Source: Euprymna scolopes (taxonomy: Eukaryota; Mollusca; Cephalopoda; Sepiida; Sepiolidae). Taken from it: a DNA stretch of 28,185 nt. Positions 18,750-28,185 of the stretch are shown here, in pieces (the first letter of the stretch is position 1; each line of letters opens with the position of its first letter). The notes beneath the pieces were generated by a model. The model ran no database searches. It saw only the letters and a list, made by a program, of their open reading frames with translations, and had not been told where the DNA came from. The stretch lies in NCBI GenBank assembly GCA_024364805.1, contig CM044524.1:60392891-60421075 (forward strand), in the 5' to 3' direction. The position numbers and the translations under genes are program-made.

Positions 18750-19560
18750 AAGGCTATATGCATGTCTGTCTGTCTCCATATATAGCTGAGTGTCAAATCT
18801 GCTTAAAATATTGTAAAAAAAACTCTCCAAAACATGCTGGCAATAATATAGTTTCGTCCTTCCCTTGAGTGTTTCCAATAAGTGGGAGTGATTTACTAGG
18901 AAGCTTATCACTTATTAAAATTATTTAATTGTTAATTTTTCGTATTTTGGTTAAACTTGTTAGTTTGCAATGGCTGATATCCCATCACAAAATATGAACA
19001 AAAGAGGAAATTAAATAGAATGGTGTTCATGCAGTATTTGCCCCCCCCTGTATTCCAATTATGGTTAGGGTTCGACCAGCAATCAGCGGATTCAGCCGAA
19101 TGTTGTTCAAATGTTGAAACACTAAATCAACGTTTTATGTATATTTTTTGCATAATTAATTAATGATGGGAGTATTTTGCTGTTTATTTTTTAAACATTT
19201 GTTGACAAAAAATAATTTGTACATTCTCTTGTAAAATTGTTTAACTAATTTCACCTAACTACAGTGTTCATATAAACCATTCATCTGTTCTTTTTGTAAG
19301 AAAAATTCTGTTTTCACAAGGAAACATTTACTGCCAACTTTCTTTTGTAAAAAAGAGTACAATTTTTCCTGAAAACAAAAGCAAAAAAAAAAACCCCAAT
19401 AACTTTCACCTAACAATTTATGGTAAAAAAAATTCATCTTTTCTAGGGAGGAAAAACAATTTTCTTGATAAAAACATTGAAAAAAATAATTAAAAAGTAA
19501 GCAAACAATACAAAATGCAGTTTTTCTTGAGCCACAGCAACGCGTGGCGGGATACAGTTA

Positions 19561-19561
<1 letters not shown>
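18750..19561. other. AT-rich stretch, nothing recognised
   Basis: A short GC-richer patch lies near 19040-19110 with a run of nine C. Minus-strand frames here are Phe/Lys-rich and look like chance. Confidence 0.45.

Positions 19562-19612
<51 letters not shown>
19562..19612. repeat. TA microsatellite
   Basis: Uninterrupted (TA)n of about 25 units. Confidence 0.97.
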
Positions 19613-19614
<2 letters not shown>

Positions 19615-20094
19615 CAGTTGTATCGATCGCTTTTCTTAGATGTAAATCCAATGAAACTCGCCGGATCATTATTTAGAGACAACACTTCATCAAACCAAAA
19701 TGAATTGATATTGAAACAGGTGTCAGGGTTACATTGGTTTTATAATATACTTGGACGCGGGGAAAATTTGACAATTAATTAATTTTTTATTTCTTATCTC
19801 TCATTTTTTATTCGTTGATTTGTTTATAGTTTTCTAGTTTTCAGAGTATGACCTAATATTGGGCATTTCTAATCGGAAATTTTTACCCAAACAGAAACAT
19901 GTTTATTCATCCAATTAAAACGAAATACGCCCACTTTTAAAAGTCTAATTTGTTTCCTCAGTTTTTTTAATACTATTGCAACCTTACTACATCTATAAAA
20001 AATTGGATTTGTCTTTTTTTGTAACTTACCGATAAGTTATATAAACAATACAGCTTGATATATATGTAGTTATCTCGACTTTTTACATGTGATG
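19613..20094. other. AT-rich stretch, nothing recognised
   Basis: No gene or repeat ends visible. The part near 20080 may already belong to the old repeat described next. Confidence 0.45.
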
Positions 20095-20156
20095 AGATTT
20101 TAATGACGAGTTTTTCTGGTAAGTATTTATTCATCAAAACAGTTACTCTCCAAATA
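20095..20156 (+). repeat. Old repeat copy 1, part 1 of 3
   Basis: gagtttttctggtaagtatt, then tattcatcaaaacag, then ttactctccaaat aligns with 22670-22735 (tctttcactggagagtgttt, then attcaccaaaagtattcctc). It is cut here by the MITE and Helitron and continues at 21328. Confidence 0.7.
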
Positions 20157-20230
20157 TTAGGTTGGTGCAAAAATAATCTTGTTTAACTTGAAGTTAAACG
20201 TCAAAAAACACTATTTTTGCACCAACCTAA
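20157..20230. mobile_element. 74-bp mariner-type MITE
   Basis: Both ends carry the same 19-bp inverted terminal repeat TTAGGTTGGTGCAAAAATA, flanked by a TA duplication (20155-20156 and 20231-20232). The middle holds a second small palindrome, GTTTAAC-ttgaa-GTTAAAC. The whole element can fold into a near-complete hairpin. The ends and size closely resemble the human MADE1/Hsmar1 type (TTAGGTTGGTGCAAAA). It has no coding capacity and would have been moved by a mariner transposase in trans. Confidence 0.95.
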
Positions 20231-20298
20231 TAATCTATATAATACTAAAACTCTGTCGTTCTTGGTTGTTTGCTTGTTTGCTTGCGCATTAGTCTCTA

Positions 20299-20512
20299 CC
20301 TACTACTACTACTACTACTACTACTATGCCTCCTCTTCTTACTACTACTAATACTTCTCCTCTTTACAACTACTACTACGCCTTCTCTTTCTTCTCTTAC
20401 TACTACTACTACGTCTCATCTTCCTTATCCTACTATTACTACTACTGGTTGACATGTATCTTCCCTACTACTACTCTACTACTTATCCTACTTCTAATAC
20501 TACTACTAATTA
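20299..20512. repeat. CTA triplet microsatellite, interrupted
   Basis: (CTA)9 followed by further CTA/CTT/CTC triplets to about 20512. Open frames across it are Tyr-, Leu- or Thr-homopolymeric and are artefacts of the triplet repeat. Confidence 0.93.
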
Positions 20513-20517
20513 TGAAG

Positions 20518-21318
20518 AAGTTTTTTAAAAAATAAACAATTATAAACAGAATGACTCATAGAAATCTATCTATATTCTTTTTTTCATTTTAATATACTTT
20601 TCTAGAAATGTTTCTGTTATGTCAAAAAAATCTATTTTCTTTACGTCACAAGTGTCATGCTCATACATTAATTCCATAGCTAATATAACATACTGACCCG
20701 TTAGGGGATGTTTTGCAACTATTTTGTAATACAACACTACTGTCGCATTTCTCTCACGAATAAATCAACTTTGTCCTGTTGACAACGAATTTTTTTTTAC
20801 TGTGTACATTTTCAGCGGCCTAATTTTTTGTTTGCGTTTTAAATTATCCAAATAAAAAATTGTTAATACTTTATGCATCTTTTTTACATCGTTCATTTTC
20901 GTATTACGTTTACGTTATTTTAACGCAATTTTCTTATAAATAAATCTACTATGTTACAATGTATTGTTTTACTGTGTACGTTTTCATCGACCCAATTTAA
21001 AAAAATCACGTTTAAATTAAAAGATATTTCAAAATTTTCATTTAACTTTAAGTATTATGGTATCTGTTCAGTGCACATTTACCTATAAGTATGGCAAATT
21101 ACTTATAATTCAATGGCTGTAAGTTTTTTTTTAAAGAATAAACAATTATAAACAGAACGCCTCATAGAAAGCTATCTATATTCTTTTTTTTTTCATTTTT
21201 ATATACTTTCATAGAAATTTGTCTGTTATGTCACAAACACACTATTTTCTTTAAGTCACAAGTGCCACGCTCATACATTAATTCCATATTTAATATATAC
21301 TGACCAAACGGGTCATGG
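20518..21318 (+). repeat. Doubled Helitron 3' block (20518-20712 and 21121-21318)
   Basis: Both copies run from aagttttttt(t)aaa through aataaacaattataaacaga, tcatagaaa and tgctcatacattaattccat or cgctcatacattaattccat to the hairpin region. The second ends in gaccaaacgggtc and CTAG|T. The first ends in gacccgttagggg with no CTRR. The offset is about 603 bp and similarity is about 85-90 percent by eye. Confidence 0.9.
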
Positions 21319-21327
21319 GTAGTCTAG

Positions 21328-21391
21328 TATATTTTAACACTGATCAATTTTTATCAATGTATTATGTTTGAACTTTTTGCTCATTGATTTG
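21328..21391 (+). repeat. Old repeat copy 1, part 2 of 3
   Basis: ttttaacactgatcaatttt then tatcaatgtatt aligns with 22731-22764. It is broken again near 21391. Confidence 0.75.
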
Positions 21392-21986
21392 AGACCGTGA
21401 GTACGTTTTAAAATGTCTGTTTTTGTTTACGTAGAATGTCGTTCAGCGTTGATGAGAAATGTTTGGTTCAATAGATCACCATTATTATGAAAATCACGTC
21501 GGCGTACCAAACCTGTGGAGGATAGGATGGTCTGATAATGTAATTTACGATCACGATCTTCCATGAGTGAAAGATGCAAAGGTTGCATAATGAAGAGACG
21601 AAACATACCAATATACGATAACAAATAAATATAGATTTATTGCCATCAATATACAAGAGAGAGCTTAAAGATAGTAAGGATATAAGGCCATAAGAGTTCA
21701 GTAAGAAGAGATGGTTAGTGACGTTACTTGCGTTACCGTATTTGCTGAGCGGCTGACGGTGTGGTCAAGTTGATTGGCTATGCACACCGAAGTGCGTTAT
21801 TGTCACATATTTACTTGCTGAGAGCCCAGCGAAAAAAGAAAGAATAGTTAAAAATGGAAGTGACATAGCTGCATTGCCCGCTTGTGGTTAGGCATGTGCT
21901 ACCAGAGTAAAAGGGCAGTAACCATGTTTAGCTTAAATGTACAGCATTGTGTCTGTGTCTATTGGTTGGGAGATTTCGATTCCCAC
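21392..21986. mobile_element. Unidentified ~595-bp insertion in old repeat
   Basis: Comparing the two old-repeat copies, about 595 bp are extra here. The segment is GC-richer than the flanks. On the minus strand a frame (21427-21624) includes the piece LHYQTILSSTGLVRRRDFHN, which feels like transposon-derived protein but which I cannot place. The right part has a tRNA-like box A style word (gtggttaggcatgtgctacc) and box B style gggagatttcgattcccac at its very right end. It could be a composite of a SINE and an older element fragment. Exact ends are uncertain by about 10 bp. Confidence 0.6.
21880..21985 (+). other. tRNA-like segment at right end of the insertion
   Basis: gcccgcttgtggttaggcat (from about 21874) and gggagatttcgattcccaca (about 21968) resemble D-arm and T-arm sequences, but they lie about 70 bases apart with a poor anticodon region. 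Likely a pol III-derived repeat, not a working tRNA. Confidence 0.35.
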
Positions 21987-22087
21987 ACATATCTGACACT
22001 GAATAAGGTTATTATTGAGAGGCAATATTTGAGAATTTAGACTACCTTTTAAGAAATATGTTCTGTGGATTAAAAACATGTTTTACT
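21987..22087 (+). repeat. Old repeat copy 1, part 3 of 3
   Basis: tatctgacactgaataagg, then ttattattgagaggcaatat, then gattaaaaacatgttttact aligns with 22789-22887. Confidence 0.85.
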
Positions 22088-22111
22088 TCTTTAATTTTTT
22101 ATTTTATTTCG

Positions 22112-22114
<3 letters not shown>

Positions 22115-22172
<58 letters not shown>
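22115..22172. repeat. TA microsatellite (29 units)
   Basis: Uninterrupted (TA)n ending in tacatacc. Confidence 0.97.
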
Positions 22173-22176
<4 letters not shown>

Positions 22177-22264
22177 CCAATCGGTACGGACCCGACTATG
22201 GAAGATCAGATAATACATAAATGTGGATTTATAACATCAAAGAATCCACCCTTGATCGCCCTTC

Positions 22265-22610
22265 GGGGCCCGTGGCGCAGTTGATAGAGACGTTGAATCT
22301 CTACGGTTCCAGATGAACATTGTCTGAAGATAGCGGTTTCAATCCCACCCAAAGCGTGCCAGAGGTAATTGGTCAAAAATGTGGTGAGACGACAACAACT
22401 ACGGATGGCAGTGATGGCTGAGAATGCAGTTAGGAGATTCGAAGTTCCTATCCGTCGCGGTTACCACCTGACGAAGGGCAGAGGAAGTTTGTCGAAACGT
22501 TGTGCACCAATAAAAAGATAAGATGAGACTAATAGTCCGAAATAAAATAAAAAATTTAACTAACAATGCTCATCTCAAAAATAAAAAATTCCAATAAGGA
22601 ATAAGGAATA
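22265..22610 (+). mobile_element. tRNA-derived SINE copy 2, near full length
   Basis: The head gggcccgtggcgcagttgat is a good box A with D-arm, and box B reads gcggtttcaatccca about 50 bases later. The central domain is gtggtgagacgacaacaact plus acggatggcagtgatggctg, then gcggttaccacctgacgaag, then gtttgtcgaaacgttgtg. The tail is AT-rich with ataaggaataaggaata. This copy has the best box A/B pair of the three and would be transcribed, if at all, by RNA polymerase III. No target duplication could be settled by eye. Confidence 0.88.
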
Positions 22611-22669
22611 TACTTCTTGTTAGTAAATTATTAATTTATTATCAATTATTCTCATTCTGTAAGCTTATT

Positions 22670-22890
22670 CCAGACAAATCTTTCACTGGAGAGTGTTTAT
22701 TCACCAAAAGTATTCCTCTCCACATAATTCTTTTAAACACTGATCGATTTTTACCAATGTATTTTTAATTTTTTTTTCAGTTTGATTTTGTATCTGGCAC
22801 TTAATTCGGTTATCATTGACAGACAATGTTTGATAGTTTTTTACTATCTCATAAGAAGTATTTTCTATGTATTAAAACACGTTTTACTGA
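22670..22890 (+). repeat. Old repeat copy 2, uninterrupted
   Basis: Colinear with the three pieces of copy 1 (20095-20156, 21328-21391, 21987-22087). It shows the state before insertion of the MITE, the Helitron and the 595-bp segment. Family unknown. Confidence 0.82.
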
Positions 22891-24544
22891 GTGTTAGTTA
22901 CTAAATTATCATATTTACTTTTATAAAAACAACCATTTCATCCTAATTTTCCTTTAACAAAAAAAGTCAAGGTTATTTTGTTTTAATTTAAAGATATATC
23001 ATTTGTAAACAAATTTGAAATCATTTTACTAATAATCAGGTGAAACGTGTTTTATTATGTTTACGGTTTTACTTTTAACATTTGAACATATTTTGGACTA
23101 GAGATTGATATCTTATAGACAAAATTGCACAGAGAAAAATTTAAAAAAGAATGAGTCCAAAATAACACACATTTTTTTTATCATAGAACGTAATCATAAT
23201 GAAAAGGTAGATATACTATCTTGTCTGAATTAAATAATATAAGCTTACCATTATTTCCTTTTTACACAAAATGTTTACAAAACGACATTGTTAAAATACG
23301 ATCCTAGTATACATATATCAATATAAGGGTAATAGATTATCCTACTTTGTTGTGACGAGACACCAAAGCCAGGCATTTTTCATGAGCAAAATGAATGTTC
23401 CGGCATATAAAAATAATAGTAGCTTCATTTGGTGAGATAGGATCGCATTCGAATTTAATGTTTAGATATGGAGAAATAACCGAATTATAATATTTGACTT
23501 TTTCATGTAAAACTTTAATTCTGAGCCATTAATATTAAAAGACAATTACAAAAATAACAGTAGATTCTCTACAGTGCAATGTCGACTGCAATTTATGGTG
23601 GACTAAGTCACTGCGGAGAGAGGCATGTGAAGCTTTCATTCTGATGCACTACTGTGATTCATCAACTAGAGTAGCCAATCAATGTATTTGATTGAAAAAT
23701 GGGCGATTCTATCGATTCTAATAGAAATTAAAGTCGCCTAGCGAATGAGAAACATTTCAGTCTAAAACCCATGTACTTTTCCAGCTTTATACAACTGCAT
23801 CTAAATTGGTTCGATATTCAAAATCCACCTAAGGGAGTCATCTAATTAATCAAGTGAGACCTTGTTAAAATTATAATATTTACTGAACATTCTATTCCAT
23901 GATTCGCAAATCGAATATGTTTCAAATAATTATAATATTAGCATATTTTATTTTCCTTAAAAAAGCAATACATCGGACAGGAAGCTTTCAGTTTGAACAG
24001 ATGTCTCCGATCAAATGCCCAATGTCTGTGAGTTTGTTTGCAAGAAGGTCTCTTCTCACTTTCATAGCAAGACGAGTGTTTTAACTAATAAAATAAAACT
24101 AATATTCAAAGTGAAGACAACAAGGCAACACACGGTAACGTTTTTCTCGCACATGAAACAGATCATTACCATCGATTTCACTGAGTAAAGTGCAGCTGTC
24201 AACTCCATTATTCAATGCATAAAGAGATGATGGACAAGATAAGAGTTTCTCAATCATCGGGAACCATCCTTCGTTATGAGGATATAGACTATATATTGGC
24301 GAGACAACACTTGCAAATCCTTAGCCAATTTTAGTCGCAGCAATTGCCGCATAATCTATAAATATCCCCATCAAATAATTCCTTGGTCGAACAAAGTGAG
24401 CAAACGGCGAGTTAAAACGCATGTAAAAATCATGTTCAAATATGTGTTATCAAAAGGTTTTGTTTCAAATAGAATTCTATAAAATGAACACTATATAAAA
24501 TATAACAGGTGTCTATTAATTTGAACACATTTCTAGAATTGGGG
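22891..24544. other. AT-rich stretch, nothing recognised
   Basis: A 61-codon frame at 23899-24084 and GC-richer patches near 23570-23660 and 24110-24420 resemble no known family. No RNA genes. Confidence 0.45.
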
Positions 24545-25143
24545 ATATATTTTTACATGGGGATCATCACTTATCAAGGCCCGTAAGCCACCTGGGGATA
24601 AGGGTTATTTTGTGTACAATAATCGATGGGATAATATCGTTGTAATAGTTGGTATTAGAGATTTGATAAAGCGTCTTACTTAAGGGGGCGATTAATCAGG
24701 AATTTGTTTATGTTGGACTTGATGACGTCCAAGTTGTAGTCAGGTGGGAAATAGGCAAACGGAAGTGAATTCCACAGGCGTGCACTTCTCAGAAAAAAGC
24801 TATGTTCATGGAATCTACGTTTTTATTTAGGCACAAATAAAGAGTGGGGGAGATTAATGACAGTGGTTTTAGCTAGACGGGTGTTTATCACGAAGGATTG
24901 ACGAGGGGCGACCAGAAATTGGAGCTCGGACGAGCACTTGCCATGGAAATAACGATAAAACAAATACAGGCTCGCAACGTCTGTTCTGTGAAAGAGAGGT
25001 TGCAGGGAAGAGAAGAGAGCACCCCTCCACTATGCCACGAAGTCTATTTTGTACTTTGTCAAGGCAGGCCAGGCTGTTTTTGAAGCTCCAGTCCAGGTGT
25101 GGCAGCAGTACTCCATCTTTGGACGTACTTGGCTTTTATAGAG
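24545..25143 (-). pseudogene. 5'-truncated LINE (CR1/Jockey-like) copy, 3' end of the RT gene
   Basis: Read on the minus strand from 25143: LYKSQVRPKMEYCCHTWTGA (to about 25084), then a cysteine/leucine-rich LACLDKVQNRLRGI-like piece, ATSLS and QRTDVASLYLFYRYFHGKC-like sequence near 24950, INTRLAKTTVINLPHSLFV (about 24890-24830), SFFLRSARLWNSLPFAYF (about 24800-24750), and PPDYNLDVIKSNINKFLINR (about 24745-24690). This is the thumb and C-terminal end of a non-LTR reverse transcriptase, colinear with 14380-14840 on the other strand. Stops and frame changes are fewer than in that copy. Similarity begins abruptly at 25143 within LYKSQ, the usual 5' truncation of LINE insertions. The rest to about 24545 is 3' UTR (ggtggcttacgggccttgat on the minus strand). 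Confidence 0.9.
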
Positions 25144-25935
25144 AGTTTATTTGTATATCACTAAATAATAGACGCAATGAAATTCATTTGAAAATTATTG
25201 CTATTTTCAAAGAAATATGAGTAACATAATGTATAACAATAAATAAACACATAAATGAGAGGTAATGTCAGTGCAACTAATTATATGATCTCAGTAAAAC
25301 TTTAAATGCTGGTTGTACTGGTACTTCTACTACCCCCGTAACTACTACTACTACAGATAATAATTATAACAACACTAAAATTAAAAATAATATATTTATA
25401 TGTCATTATAAGATTAGTTTAGTTGATAATTTATTCAACTTTGATATATTTTATTCTAAAATTATTTTCCGTCTGCAAGATCCACTTTCTTTCAAATGCG
25501 CCGATTGATATCATCAGTTGGCAAGAGGCTATACAAAGTAATTTTGAAGCCAGGGAGTTATGTTGATAAATAAATATTTCCTTATACAAAATAATTTTAA
25601 ATTCGGTATTGATTATTGTTACTGGATATGTTCTTTATTTCATAATAAATATATGACGTTAGAATACTGCCGAGGATATACATTTTAAACACTTGCAATT
25701 AAGTGATACACACTTAAAACCACGAGAAAATAGAGAGATTGGCACAACTTTCAAAATATTTGTTCGAATTCCACAAAATTCAAGGAAATAAAGCCGCTTG
25801 TTATGCTCTATAGGTGTACCAAATTTCACTTTTTCCGCCTACCAGACCAATTTCAAAATTAAAAAAAAAACATTGGCACGCAATAAAGCGATGCACAGGG
25901 TTATATGAATGGACATTACAGTTTTGTTTACTTTA
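25144..25935. other. AT-rich stretch with a small CTA tract
   Basis: ctactacccccgtaactact then actactac lies at about 25327-25355. The segment 25740-25925 (taccaaatttcactttttcc and nearby) has the flavour of Helitron interiors but no ends. No gene seen. Confidence 0.4.
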
Positions 25936-26000
25936 TCTATAATATAAAAACTACTTGCCCGATCGCTTCGACATTTTGGTATAACATTTTCATCGTACGT
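25936..26000 (+). mobile_element. Possible Helitron 5' terminus
   Basis: An A at 25935 is followed by TCTATAATATAAAAACTACT, then gcccgatcgcttcgacatttt. It compares well with the start of the complete Helitron at 20234 (TCTATAATA/TCTATATAATA followed by AAAACT). No 3' end found before the window ends; CTAG|T at about 27116 lacks a hairpin. Confidence 0.5.
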
Positions 26001-26650
26001 ATGCGTGTTTTTACATGAAATTTTAATTATAATATTCTACTTAATTCTTATTTAATTTACCAGGTATTTTTTTCTGTGAAACAGTGTTGATATTTTATTT
26101 GTGAGAAACTATCACCGCCGAGGATTCACCGGTCACGTACCACTGACACTCCGGTCAAAACCTAGCGAATGCTGAGAACAGTGTTGTTCATCTTCTGCAC
26201 GATTACTGTAACTATTTCTATTGAATATAAAAATCGTTAAAATGTAATTGATAAAAATGTATAATTGTACAATGAACACACCTGTTATTTTTTTGTCGTC
26301 ATTTTTTTCAATTTTTTTTTAATCTTCTGAATGAAAATGCAATTAAACAAAAAAAAAACTTTTAGATTGTGGTCAGTTTCTAATAAATTCTTCAGGTGAA
26401 TCTGTTACCGTATTGGAACTACTCGATAGATACAGGAAGCCGATTTATTGAAGAGCCTGTTTAATTGTTTTTCATTGCTCGAAGAACATTTTACGAATTG
26501 TGGTTTATTCCTATTTTAGTCACCAAAATTACTTTGAGTGAAAGCATTTTTTGAATTTACACCCAAGAAACGGATTTTTAATTTAAAAAATCCATTAAGA
26601 CACTAAGCTATTACATATTTCATCGGTAAACCACCACACACCCCTGTTTA
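26001..26650. other. AT-rich stretch, nothing recognised
   Basis: A GC-richer patch lies at 26105-26185 (accgccgaggattcaccgg). No motifs. Confidence 0.4.
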
Positions 26651-26930
26651 TACTTATGTTTTATTACAAACTGAGCAACCCCTAAAAATATTTATTTATT
26701 GCATTTTAGCATCTTTTTATTTTTGCAGAATCTTGTAAATGAGTGCCTAATCAATAACAACTCACTAAAAATATTTAAACCTCATAACCATACGAGCAAT
26801 AATTCGGTCTCGGGTTTCCGTTTAGTGTTTTCATAAATGAGAATCGATTTACTAAAACATTGTATTAGAAACTGAGCACCCTAAAAATCTTATATATTGA
26901 TTTTGTTTTGCAGTTTGTTTTGGATACTCT
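26651..26930. repeat. Weak direct duplication (about 26656-26740 and 26855-26925)
   Basis: Both carry (t/g)tattacaaactgagcaacc or gtattagaaactgagcaccc, then ctaaaaat, then a T-rich stretch ending in tttttgcag or ttttgcag. The offset is about 200 bp. The two tttgcag ends look like splice acceptors but no exon follows. Confidence 0.6.
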
Positions 26931-28185
26931 AGAAGATTAGTTTCCAATCGCTTATAATCCGCTCAAGAAATTGAAAAAAAAACGAAAGTTTATAAGTGTT
27001 TATTATATATGATGTGTACTTATGGTACAGGTCGGCCGACAAAATATGATGTTTTTTCATTTGTTGTAGCAAAATCCGACAGCTGAAAAGTTGATTTTTT
27101 ATTAAAAAAAGATAGCTAGTTACATTTCCGTCAATTTCAAGAATAAGAAATGTCATCTACCTAATTTACATGCCCATATTAGCTCAGTGTTTTAGAAATA
27201 CTACATAAAACATTTACTTCTATGATTCCACGAAAAATGATTTCGGCCACGTTTGTTTTGTACGAAAAATCTGAGTGAAATTACTAAAATTTCTAATTTC
27301 TTCGAAAACTATTTTCTTTGATAATTACATAATCTACAGTATCGTTTTTCGTGATTCTTTGATATTTTCCTTACGTTGACATTCCAATTCAGTAGATTCA
27401 CTGTGTTTAACTAAAAACCAAACAATATTTCAATTTTCGAATTTCCCTATACTACCAAAGAAGCACCAAAAAGTGTATGAATATTCTCATTTCATGTATT
27501 AAATTTGTAGGCAATTTTTTTTCTCTAAAAGAAATGTGAGCACATAAACACATTTATTTGAATAAAAAACAACAATTTACAAAACTATATCCTTTTTTAA
27601 AACCTATCCTAAATTATTTTAAAATTATTTCTCCTCTATTTCTTGCTTAGGCATTAGCAACTCTTTCCAAATTTGATGGTTTATTTTTAAAAAAAAGTTT
27701 TCTATTTATTTTTTTCCATTGATTCATTATCGATAATACTTTCATGCAAAAAAAAAACGCTTCTAAATTTAACAGTTTTAAGTGCGTGCTTACATACATG
27801 TTTAGAGTTAAATTAAACCGTCATATTTTCCTCCAGGAAGAACCGGCATCAAAGAACGTGCATAAATGATTTCAATGGATCTACCATTTAAATTTAACAT
27901 ATTGCACTTCACAATTCGATTGACTTTTGCAATAACGATTAAACCTAGCAGAAGACAATTTTACAGTTGTGTGACTAACATCTAAACACGGAGTGCTTCT
28001 CACATGAACAAATATAATTTACGTGTTCTACTGTCCAAAAAACAGACAGTTTTTATATCTGCACAGAAGATGGAACACCACAAAATATTGTGAAGCAGCA
28101 AGTACTGAAAACATAAACATCTAAGAACAAATAATTGTCTTCTTTTTTGTTTCCATTTAAGAAAACTGCTCCACAGCAATGCGTG
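26931..28185. other. AT-rich stretch to the right edge, nothing recognised
   Basis: A minus frame (26929-27156, 75 codons) is Leu/Ile/Phe-rich and looks like chance. No repeat borders, RNA genes or conserved coding pieces. It could be an intron or intergenic sequence. Confidence 0.45.

Larger units (their letters stand above)
20234..21327 (+). mobile_element. Non-autonomous Helitron (1094 bp), both ends visible
   Basis: Starts TCTATATAATACTAAAACTC after an A (20233). Ends with a hairpin gaccaaacgggtc, a short spacer and CTAG (21324-21327) before a T (21328). Removing it and the MITE restores the old repeat whose intact copy is at 22670-22890, which confirms the borders. Inside are a CTA triplet tract (20299-20512), a pair of about 90-bp repeats (20757-20850 and 20936-21024), and a doubled 3' terminal block. 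No replicase gene. Confidence 0.9.

Noticed and set aside
18609-18911. Frames with Tyr-Ile runs on both strands (also 19443-19685 and 22078-22284)
   Set aside because: Products of TA and CA microsatellites.
20270-20535. Leu-, Thr- and Tyr-homopolymer frames
   Set aside because: They are the frames of the CTA triplet repeat inside the Helitron.
21620-21800. Possible solo LTR on the minus strand within the 595-bp insertion (TGTGACA start and AATAAA)
   Set aside because: No CA end, no second copy and no target duplication could be placed, so it is left as unidentified.
27170-27240. Box A-like word attagctcagtg suggesting a tRNA
   Set aside because: No T-arm or acceptor pairing follows at tRNA spacing.
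2690-28185. CRISPR arrays, bacterial operons, ribosomal RNA
   Set aside because: The tandem repeats have no spacers of equal size, there are no bacterial-type gene runs, and no rRNA-like stretch was seen. The window is plainly animal nuclear DNA.

Overview
This is a piece of AT-rich animal nuclear DNA with no host gene that I can support. It reads as intergenic or deep-intronic sequence packed with transposon remains and simple repeats. Several features point to a mollusc, most likely an octopus-like cephalopod: a tRNA-headed SINE with a long central domain, mariner transposase relics of a type common in octopus genomes, a CR1/Jockey-like LINE whose product has an FADD box, many small Helitrons, and very rich microsatellites. 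The organism call is inference from recalled family likeness, not from a search.

Left part (1-5.1 kb). A minus-strand remnant of a Helitron replicase-helicase N-terminal region runs off the left edge. It is followed by about 2 kb of tandem units, each built as a large inverted repeat with CT/GA and GATA tracts. Next come a Helitron-like 5' end, two tandem partial copies of the 5' end of U2 snRNA, a strong hairpin, a degraded minisatellite, and a compact LTR retrotransposon fossil (3601-5063) with matching 5-bp target duplications.

Middle (5.1-18.6 kb). Mostly unassigned AT-rich sequence. It holds an old local duplication, a 17-bp minisatellite (8381-8640), two SINE copies head to head (9391-9863), a decayed Tc1/mariner-type transposase (about 10.74-11.22 kb), a plus-strand LINE relic split by a cleanly bounded small Helitron (12867-13917), a further Helitron 3' end (about 15345), and a second mariner relic (about 17.1-17.75 kb).

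Right part (18.6-28.2 kb). TA microsatellites, then a well resolved nest: an old repeat (copy 1) broken by a 74-bp mariner-type MITE, a 1094-bp Helitron with a doubled 3' terminal block, and a roughly 595-bp unidentified insertion. An unbroken copy of the old repeat lies 2.6 kb further on, past a full-length SINE. A minus-strand 3' fragment of the same LINE family lies at about 24.55-25.14 kb. The last 2.5 kb shows only a Helitron-like 5' end and a weak local duplication.

Nothing here works as a pathway. The value of the window is in the order of insertions, the unusual inverted-repeat array and the U2-like sequence.
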